Assembly (NCBI GenBank): GCA_030523505.1
Contig: JAUNIK010000058.1
Location: 1-10,783 of the forward strand
DNA length: 10,783 nucleotides
Reading direction: 5' to 3'
Source of the DNA: Prevotellaceae bacterium
Lineage (GTDB): Bacteria; Bacteroidota; Bacteroidia; Bacteroidales; Bacteroidaceae
Below are positions 1-4,904 of the stretch, in pieces (the stretch's first letter is position 1; each line of letters starts with the position of its first letter). The notes beneath the pieces were generated by a model. The model did no database searches, was not told the DNA's origin, and saw only the letters and a program-made list of their open reading frames with translations. Made by a program: the position numbers and the translations under genes.

Positions 1-903
1 GTTGAATGCTGTGTGGAACATTGACAGTTTGAACAGGTCGTTGTTTCCTGCCATCATCACATCCTCGACAAACCAGCTGACACCATTACAGAAAGGATAG
101 AAGAGCACCAGCACGACAACTACACCGAAGACATTGAAGAACATGTGTGCCAATGCTGCGCGGCGTGCCTGTGTGCCGGCTGTCATTGATGCCATAACGG
201 CAGTGATGGTGGTACCGATGTTCTGTCCCATCGCCAACGCTGCTGCCTGCTCGAGTCCGAAACCTGGGATGTGCATATCGAAGAGCATGAGGGTGATAGC
301 CATCGTGGCTGCAGATGCCTGAACGACCATTGTGACCAATGCTCCCACCAATACAAAGAGGATTATTGTGAAGAATCCGCCATCGGCTACTGTTGCAAGC
401 ATCGATGCTACCATCGAACCGATATCGAGGTCGGTTGCTGCCTTCTGGAGGAAACTCAAACCCATGAACAGAAATGCAAAACCGAAGATGAACTCACCCA
501 CCGACTTGCGTTTGCTCTGACTGCTGAAGATGAGTGGAATGCCAAAGGCAAGCAGTGGAAGGGCCAGTGCGGCGATGTTCACCTTGAAACCGATAGCCGA
601 AATAATCCAAGCGGTAACGGTGGTACCTACGTTGGCACCCATGATGACACCTATGGCTTGTGCGAGATTCATCAATCCTGCATTGACAAACGACACTACC
701 ATGACGGTCGTTGCAGAAGATGACTGGATGAGTGCTGTAACAATAATACCGGTCAAGACACCCATAAAACGGTTCTTGGTCATTGCTGCGAGGATACTGC
801 GCAGACGGTCACCGGCAAACTTTTCAAGGCCTTCGCTCATGGTTTTCATACCAAAGAGGAACAAGCCCAGCGAGCCCAAAAGGGAAAGGAGATTTAATAT
901 CAT
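1..903 (-). CDS. Na+/phosphate cotransporter family protein (NptA/PNaS type), N-terminal 301 residues
   Basis: An inner-membrane protein expected to import inorganic phosphate with sodium ions. The reading frame stays open from an ATG at 903-901 to the window edge, so the C-terminus lies outside. The two inverted Na/Pi cotransporter repeats are visible. The first has the hallmark QSSSATT at residues 60-66 followed by GANVGTTVTA at about 89-98. The second has QASAAT at 195-200 followed by GQNIGTTITA at about 226-235. Most of the remainder is hydrophobic spans. Bacteroidota members of this family are usually near 550-600 residues and often end in a PhoU-like helical domain, which would lie beyond base 1. 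The ATG is preferred because the protein opens directly into the first membrane span and the promoter box lies about 24 bases upstream. The gene is divergent from the microprotein-PiT pair and shares its phased-repeat control region. Family assignment is firm; sodium dependence and substrate come from the family. Confidence 0.93.
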   Translation of the reverse strand, partial: MILNLLSLLGSLGLFLFGMKTMSEGLEKFAGDRLRSILAAMTKNRFMGVLTGIIVTALIQSSSATTVMVVSFVNAGLMNLAQAIGVIMGANVGTTVTAWIISAIGFKVNIAALALPLLAFGIPLIFSSQSKRKSVGEFIFGFAFLFMGLSFLQKAATDLDIGSMVASMLATVADGGFFTIILFVLVGALVTMVVQASAATMAITLMLFDMHIPGFGLEQAAALAMGQNIGTTITAVMASMTAGTQARRAALAHMFFNVFGVVVVLVLFYPFCNGVSWFVEDVMMAGNNDLFKLSMFHTAFN

Positions 904-926
904 ATTATAATTTTTAATTTTTGTTG

Positions 927-982
927 CAAAGGTATTACAAGAGTGTTACAAAACGGTTACAAACGTATGACGATGATGTTAC
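927..982 (-). promoter_or_regulatory. Promoter of the Na/Pi cotransporter gene with 11-base phased TTACAA repeats (Pho-box-like)
   Basis: Read on the minus strand, 934-927 is TACCTTTG, a perfect match to the Bacteroidota -7 box TAnnTTTG. Immediately upstream, plus-strand TTACAA occurs at 935, 946 and 957, exactly 11 bases apart. A weaker TGACGA follows at 968 and TTACGA at 979, also in phase. On the minus strand these read as TTGTAA direct repeats. Eleven-base direct repeats replacing the upstream promoter element are the usual layout of PhoB/PhoP-activated promoters. No TTTG -33 box sits at normal spacing, which fits activator dependence. The regulator identity is inference. Confidence 0.65.
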
Positions 983-988
983 GATTGT

Positions 989-998
989 TGTTGCAACA
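989..998. promoter_or_regulatory. Ten-base perfect palindrome between the divergent promoters
   Basis: TGTTGCAACA is a perfect inverted repeat. Its centre (993.5) lies close to the midpoint (987.5) between the two outward-facing -7 boxes. It could be an extra operator for a dimeric regulator or a chance product of the surrounding TGTAAC/TTGCAA-like repeats. A ten-base palindrome alone is weak evidence. Confidence 0.25.
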
Positions 999-1002
999 TG
1001 AA

Positions 1003-1048
1003 TGTAAAGTCTTTGCAATCGTTCCGTAACACCATTGGGATACCTTTG
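1003..1048 (+). promoter_or_regulatory. Promoter of the microprotein-PiT operon with 11-base phased repeats (Pho-box-like)
   Basis: A TACCTTTG -7 box lies at 1041-1048. Upstream are TGTAAA at 1003, TGCAAT at 1014, CGTAAC at 1025 and a degenerate TGGGAT at 1036, all 11 bases apart. Read outward, 1012-1054 aligns without gaps to the opposing promoter (963-921 on the minus strand) with 33 of 43 identical bases by hand count. The distance from the last repeat to the -7 box is the same in both. Transcription would start near 1055, leaving a leader of about 20 bases before the ATG at 1076. Confidence 0.62.
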
Positions 1049-1075
1049 CAGCAGTAATTTTCAACTTATCAGATT

Positions 1076-1177
1076 ATGAACGAAACAAAAGCAAAAAAGA
1101 TTCAGCGGTATTATGATTACCTCCGCTTAGCGATTATTATCATGTTTGTAGGACTCTTGGCGTTCTTTACATTATAA
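1076..1177 (+). CDS. 33-residue single-span membrane microprotein upstream of PiT
   Basis: A short open frame with ATG at 1076-1078 and TAA at 1175-1177. The first 15 residues are polar and basic (four Lys and an Arg, with YYDY just before the span). Residues 17-33 are a hydrophobic stretch (LAIIIMFVGLLAFFTL-like), so one membrane helix with the N-terminus in the cytoplasm is predicted. It is the first start codon after the predicted transcription start and ends three bases before the ATG of the PiT gene, so the two are almost certainly cotranscribed and may be translationally coupled. A regulatory or assembly partner for the transporter is a reasonable guess. It could instead be a leader ORF that sets PiT translation. 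I do not recognise a family. The frame, the position and the clean basic-then-hydrophobic pattern argue against chance. Confidence 0.65.
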   Translation: MNETKAKKIQRYYDYLRLAIIIMFVGLLAFFTL

Positions 1178-1180
1178 ATT

Positions 1181-3484
1181 ATGAATACTTTCTTTCTTGG
1201 AATTGTGATATTCCTTATAGTTCTTGCCGCGTTCGACCTCGTGGTGGGTGTGAGCAACGACGCAGTGAACTTCCTCAACTCTGCCATTGGTGCCAAAGTG
1301 GCAAAATTCAAGACCATCGTTCTTATCGCTGCTATCGGTGTCTTTGCCGGGGCAGCCATGAGCAACGGTATGATGGATGTGGCTCGCCACGGTATAATGA
1401 CACCAGAATATTTCTCTTTCTATGATGTAATGTGTGTGTTCCTCGCTGTGATGGTGACGGATGTCATCCTACTGGATATCTTCAACACTCTCGGCATGCC
1501 TACATCTACAACAGTGAGCATGGTATTCGAACTGCTGGGCGGTGCTTTCGCCATTGCCCTGATAAAGATTCTGCAAGGAGCAACCGACATCGATGGCAAC
1601 GCTCTTTCATTAGGCGATCTGCTGAACACGGAGAAGGCGCTGAGCGTCATCATGGGTATCTTCCTCAGCGTGGCGATAGCATTCGTGCTGGGAACAATCG
1701 TTCAATGGATCGCGCGAGTGATATTCACATTCACCTATCGTGTAAACGGAAAGACCACCGATGTGAATGGTAATATGGGAGGACATGTCAGTACGTCGCT
1801 GAAGATCGGTATCTTCGGTGGTATTGCTGTGACAAGCATCATTTGGTTCCTGCTTATCAATGGACTGAAAAACTCGAGTTTCATGACATCGGAATTAAAG
1901 GGGATCATCAATGACAACACATGGATTATAATAGGTGGAGGATTGGTGGTGTTCTCTACAATAATGACAATACTGAGCGCATTCAAAGCACCTGTTCTGA
2001 AGTTTGTTGTTCTTCTCGGTACATTCGCCCTCGCTATGGCTTTCGCGGGCAACGACCTCGTGAATTTCGTGGGTGTGCCTCTTACAGGATTGGATGCCTA
2101 CAACGATTTCATGGCACACAGCAATGGCGATGCTTCGGCATTTATGATGAAATCGCTGATGAACTCTGCCCAGACTCCTGCAATGTATCTGGTTCTTGCA
2201 GGCGTGGTGATGGTCCTCTCACTTGTGTTTTCAAAGAAAGCGCAGAATGTGGTGAAGACCTCAGTGAATCTGTCGCGCCAGGATGAAGGCGACGAGATGT
2301 TCGGTTCGAGTGCTGTAGCGAGGGTAATCGTGCGCAACACACAGAAGACTGCCAGTCTGATATCGGAAGTGATACCGGAATCTGTTGGCAAATGGATAGA
2401 CTCACGATTCAACGCCGATGGTGCCCGACTGGCTGACGGTGCTGCCTTCGACCTGATACGAGCTGCTGTCAACCTGGTGCTTGCCGGTCTGCTCGTTGCC
2501 CTCGGCACAAGCATGAAACTGCCTCTTTCCACCACTTACGTAACATTCATGGTGGCTATGGGTTCATCGCTTGCCGACAGGGCATGGAGCCGCGAGAGTG
2601 CAGTGTTCCGCATAACGGGAGTGCTGAGCGTCATCGGTGGATGGTTTATCACTGCTGGTGCGGCTTTCATCATGTGCTATCTTGTAACGAACGTGCTCCA
2701 TTTTGGTTCGTTTGTAGCAATGGCATTAGCGATAGCAATGGCGATAATAATGCTGATACGCAGTAACATGAAGTTCAAGAGTGAGACAACAACGAGCGAG
2801 AGTGATTTGATTTTCAAGCAACTGTGCCACTCACACGATAAGACGGAGCGCTGGCAACTGCTCAAGATGCATGTGGCTCACTGCAATGCCGACCAGCTAC
2901 ATTTTGCTTCTGAATGCTACAAGACTATCACTGACGCTTTCTTCCAGGAGGAATACCGTCCGCTGCGCCATGTGACGCATAAGATTGAGACAGCCCGCAA
3001 ACAGTTGAAGCGCCAGCGTAGAAGGGAGATAATAGGATTGAGAAAAATAGATTCAATCCTTGCGATGGAAAAGAATACATGGTATTTCCTTGCTAACAGC
3101 AGCATGGAACAGATTCTTTACTGTCTAAAGCGTATCAACGATCCTTGTCGCGAGCATGTAGGCAACAGTTTCACGCCTGTTTCTAGAGAGTACACCTATA
3201 GTTTCCTAAATATCCAGAAACAGATGCAGAACATATTCCAGCAAGCAGAAGCAATCGTTTCATCGTCGGAGCAAGATAAGGAGAAGGTATCTGCATTGAG
3301 AGCCCAGGCAGAGAGTGTGCAGAATGGTGTTTCCGACTATCGTAAGTTGATAATCGATTCCATGCAGCAGAATACTGTGAATATTGAATCTGCAACGGTG
3401 TTCCTTAACATCATTCAGGAATCGCAGCAGATTCTGAGTTGTATTCGCCACATGCTGCGAGGCATGGAGAAGTTTAATAAATAG
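1181..3484 (+). CDS. PiT-family inorganic phosphate transporter with C-terminal PhoU-like helical domain
   Basis: A 767-residue integral membrane protein of the PHO4/PiT family, which carries phosphate (often as a metal-phosphate complex) in symport with H+ or Na+. Both halves of the inverted repeat carry the signature. In the N-terminal half, GVSNDAVNFLNSA is at 23-35 and GMPTSTTVSMVFELLGG at 105-121. In the C-terminal half, FAGNDLVNFVG is at 288-298 and KLPLSTTYVTFMVAMG at 446-461. Membrane spans fill about 1-350 and 425-527. Between them is a soluble loop of roughly 70 residues. Residues 530-767 form a soluble, strongly helical, charged region that looks PhoU-like, so transport and regulation may be joined in one chain. 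Typical bacterial PiT proteins without this tail have about 400-500 residues. The ATG at 1181 sits just before the first span and three bases after the microprotein stop. The Pho-box-like promoter at 1003-1048 probably drives it. The family is certain; the tail assignment is moderate. Confidence 0.94.
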   Translation: MNTFFLGIVIFLIVLAAFDLVVGVSNDAVNFLNSAIGAKVAKFKTIVLIAAIGVFAGAAMSNGMMDVARHGIMTPEYFSFYDVMCVFLAVMVTDVILLDIFNTLGMPTSTTVSMVFELLGGAFAIALIKILQGATDIDGNALSLGDLLNTEKALSVIMGIFLSVAIAFVLGTIVQWIARVIFTFTYRVNGKTTDVNGNMGGHVSTSLKIGIFGGIAVTSIIWFLLINGLKNSSFMTSELKGIINDNTWIIIGGGLVVFSTIMTILSAFKAPVLKFVVLLGTFALAMAFAGNDLVNFVGVPLTGLDAYNDFMAHSNGDASAFMMKSLMNSAQTPAMYLVLAGVVMVLSLVFSKKAQNVVKTSVNLSRQDEGDEMFGSSAVARVIVRNTQKTASLISEVIPESVGKWIDSRFNADGARLADGAAFDLIRAAVNLVLAGLLVALGTSMKLPLSTTYVTFMVAMGSSLADRAWSRESAVFRITGVLSVIGGWFITAGAAFIMCYLVTNVLHFGSFVAMALAIAMAIIMLIRSNMKFKSETTTSESDLIFKQLCHSHDKTERWQLLKMHVAHCNADQLHFASECYKTITDAFFQEEYRPLRHVTHKIETARKQLKRQRRREIIGLRKIDSILAMEKNTWYFLANSSMEQILYCLKRINDPCREHVGNSFTPVSREYTYSFLNIQKQMQNIFQQAEAIVSSSEQDKEKVSALRAQAESVQNGVSDYRKLIIDSMQQNTVNIESATVFLNIIQESQQILSCIRHMLRGMEKFNK

Positions 3485-3506
3485 AAGAAGATTTTCTCTT
3501 GTCCTA

Positions 3507-4790
3507 TTATTTCACAAACTGTTCGCAGAATTTATTTTGCCAGAGGCGAGCGTCGGCAACAGGACATTCATTCTGGATGATGCCGAAGAGAAGCTGATGA
3601 CCATTGGCACCTGTAACATAGCCGGAGAGGGAGGTGATGCCGCCTTCACGGGTGAGGGTGCCAGTCTTGGCTTGGATTCTTCCGCGCACTAATGGCTTGT
3701 ACATCCTATCATGCAAAGTGCCGGTCTGGCCGGAGATAGGTAGGTAGGCACGGAACATCTTGTAGATATACTCATGACTGTAGGCGTAATGGAGCATACG
3801 GACAAGGAAGCGTGGGGAGAGACGGTCGTGGATACAGAGTCCACTACCATCGTGGATGCGGCAAACAGCATCGGGATCACTGCCTAACTCAGTGGCAACA
3901 AAGTTGCGCAGATAGCGGGCACCCGATTTACGCAGGTCAGGACCATCGCGGAACAGATCGGAGAGGGCGTAGTTGAGGCACTCAGCATGTTCGTTGGATG
4001 AGTTCTGCAACGCACGGAATATAGAGTTGCGCATCGGGGTGCGTACCTGGGCTATGCGCTTCGAGCCTTTAGGAACGGAGGCGACAACAATCTGATCGTC
4101 GGAGAAGTTGACACCATGAGTACGAAGGGCGTATTTCACCTCGTTGCGCATTCGCTGTTCTCCCTTATAGAGCATGCCGAGATGACTCCTGCGGAGGTCG
4201 CCTACAATCCAGTGTTCCTCGTGTTGCATTGGTTCGAGAATCTTTAGATCGAGCACCACCCTACCCTTTACTCTATGTATGCCTCGCTGACGGAAAGCAT
4301 CTACGAGATGGGCGAGTTTCTCGTTGTTCATATATGGATCAGATGTAAATTTTAATGCAATATCTCCTATAAGGGTGTCGGCTTTCATCTCACCATTGAT
4401 ATATGCACTGCTCTCGTAGCATCCGTTGGGTCCGAAACGGCGTAATGCTGCGAGACAGGTGAGCATCTTCATATTGGATGCCGGTGCCATGAGTCGGTCA
4501 GGATTGTGGGCATACACTTCCTTGCCTGCTGTCTCGTCCCACACATAGATGCCAAGGGTGCCGGCAGGAACGTTGTTGACTACGAAAGAGTCCAGACGCT
4601 GGGCGAGACTCGCATCGATGGGGATGTCTGGGAGTGAGGAGGAAGGAGTGGGAAGTGAGGAGTGTATGTTGTGGGAAAGGCTCTTCACTGTGCCCTTGGT
4701 TTTCTCGTAACCACCACAACGAAAGAAAATGATTACTGCAAAAAGCAGTAACCATCCTGATATCTTCTTTTTTGAGAGTTTTCTTGCCAT
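3507..4790 (-). CDS. PBP4-like D-alanyl-D-alanine carboxypeptidase/endopeptidase (peptidase family S13)
   Basis: A periplasmic penicillin-binding protein that trims the terminal D-Ala of peptidoglycan stem peptides and/or cuts crosslinks. All three active-site motifs are present: SNMK at 105-108 (nucleophile Ser105, Lys108), SSN at 264-266 within NSSNEHAE, and KTG at 375-377 within QAKTGTL. The family-typical DGSGL...LSP is at 314-326. Residues 11-24 are hydrophobic after a very basic start, giving a signal peptide or membrane anchor. Cys25 follows FFR and is a poor lipobox, so lipidation is doubtful. Residues 44-57 form a Pro/Ser linker made of two seven-residue repeats. The 156-residue distance from SxxK to SxN is shorter than the roughly 244 in E. 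coli PBP4, so the inserted domains are reduced. The gene is convergent with the PiT gene (22 bases between stops) and divergent from parC. Confidence 0.9.
   Translation of the reverse strand: MARKLSKKKISGWLLLFAVIIFFRCGGYEKTKGTVKSLSHNIHSSLPTPSSSLPDIPIDASLAQRLDSFVVNNVPAGTLGIYVWDETAGKEVYAHNPDRLMAPASNMKMLTCLAALRRFGPNGCYESSAYINGEMKADTLIGDIALKFTSDPYMNNEKLAHLVDAFRQRGIHRVKGRVVLDLKILEPMQHEEHWIVGDLRRSHLGMLYKGEQRMRNEVKYALRTHGVNFSDDQIVVASVPKGSKRIAQVRTPMRNSIFRALQNSSNEHAECLNYALSDLFRDGPDLRKSGARYLRNFVATELGSDPDAVCRIHDGSGLCIHDRLSPRFLVRMLHYAYSHEYIYKMFRAYLPISGQTGTLHDRMYKPLVRGRIQAKTGTLTREGGITSLSGYVTGANGHQLLFGIIQNECPVADARLWQNKFCEQFVK
4630..4662. repeat. 21-base-period purine-rich direct repeat inside the PBP4-like gene
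   Basis: GGGAGTGAGGAG (4630-4641) and GGAAGTGAGGAG (4651-4662) are near-identical, 21 bases apart. The repeat encodes the tandem SSLPTPS/SSLPDIP linker (residues 44-57) just after the membrane segment. The period is a multiple of three, so copy-number change would lengthen the linker without a frameshift. The strand asymmetry (pure G/A/T on one strand) is unlike the flanking coding sequence. Confidence 0.6.
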
Positions 4791-4798
4791 ACTAACTG

Positions 4799-4832
4799 CA
4801 AATTTACAAAATTTCCCGCAAAAAAACGCAAT
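4799..4832 (-). promoter_or_regulatory. Candidate promoter of the PBP4-like gene
   Basis: On the minus strand 4806-4799 reads TAAATTTG, matching the Bacteroidota -7 consensus TAnnTTTG, and 4832-4829 reads ATTG, a weak -33 element with 22 bases between. The box lies only 9 bases from the ATG, so the transcript would be nearly leaderless. An unseen start further upstream is possible. Confidence 0.35.
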
Positions 4833-4844
4833 TACAATAGACCT

Positions 4845-4878
4845 TTTGCCCTTTTTTCACTTTTTTTTCTTATCTTTG
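4845..4878 (+). promoter_or_regulatory. Promoter of the topoisomerase IV subunit A gene
   Basis: TTTG at 4845-4848 and TATCTTTG at 4871-4878 match the -33 and -7 elements of Bacteroidota promoters, with a 22-base spacer (consensus is about 19-21). A T-rich spacer and an AT-rich leader of about 20 bases precede the ATG at 4905, and no Shine-Dalgarno sequence is visible, which is normal for the phylum. The three genes downstream of parC may depend on this promoter. Confidence 0.6.
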
Positions 4879-4904
4879 TAGCAATAATTACTACAATATA
4901 AAAT

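Noticed and set aside
271..910. Plus-strand open frames opposite the Na/Pi transporter
   Set aside because: The minus-strand frame carries both QSSSATT-type motifs and continuous membrane spans. The plus-strand frames are Cys/His-rich shadows.
1012..1015. TTTG as a -33 promoter element for the PiT operon
   Set aside because: The spacer to the -7 box is 25 bases, longer than the normal 19-21. The opposing promoter shows the same spacing, so these bases are better explained as part of the 11-base operator repeats.
3485..3506. Possible terminator hairpin between the convergent PiT and PBP4-like genes
   Set aside because: The best stem is AAGA/TCTT (3488-3500), only four base pairs and without G/C content, so it is too weak to call.
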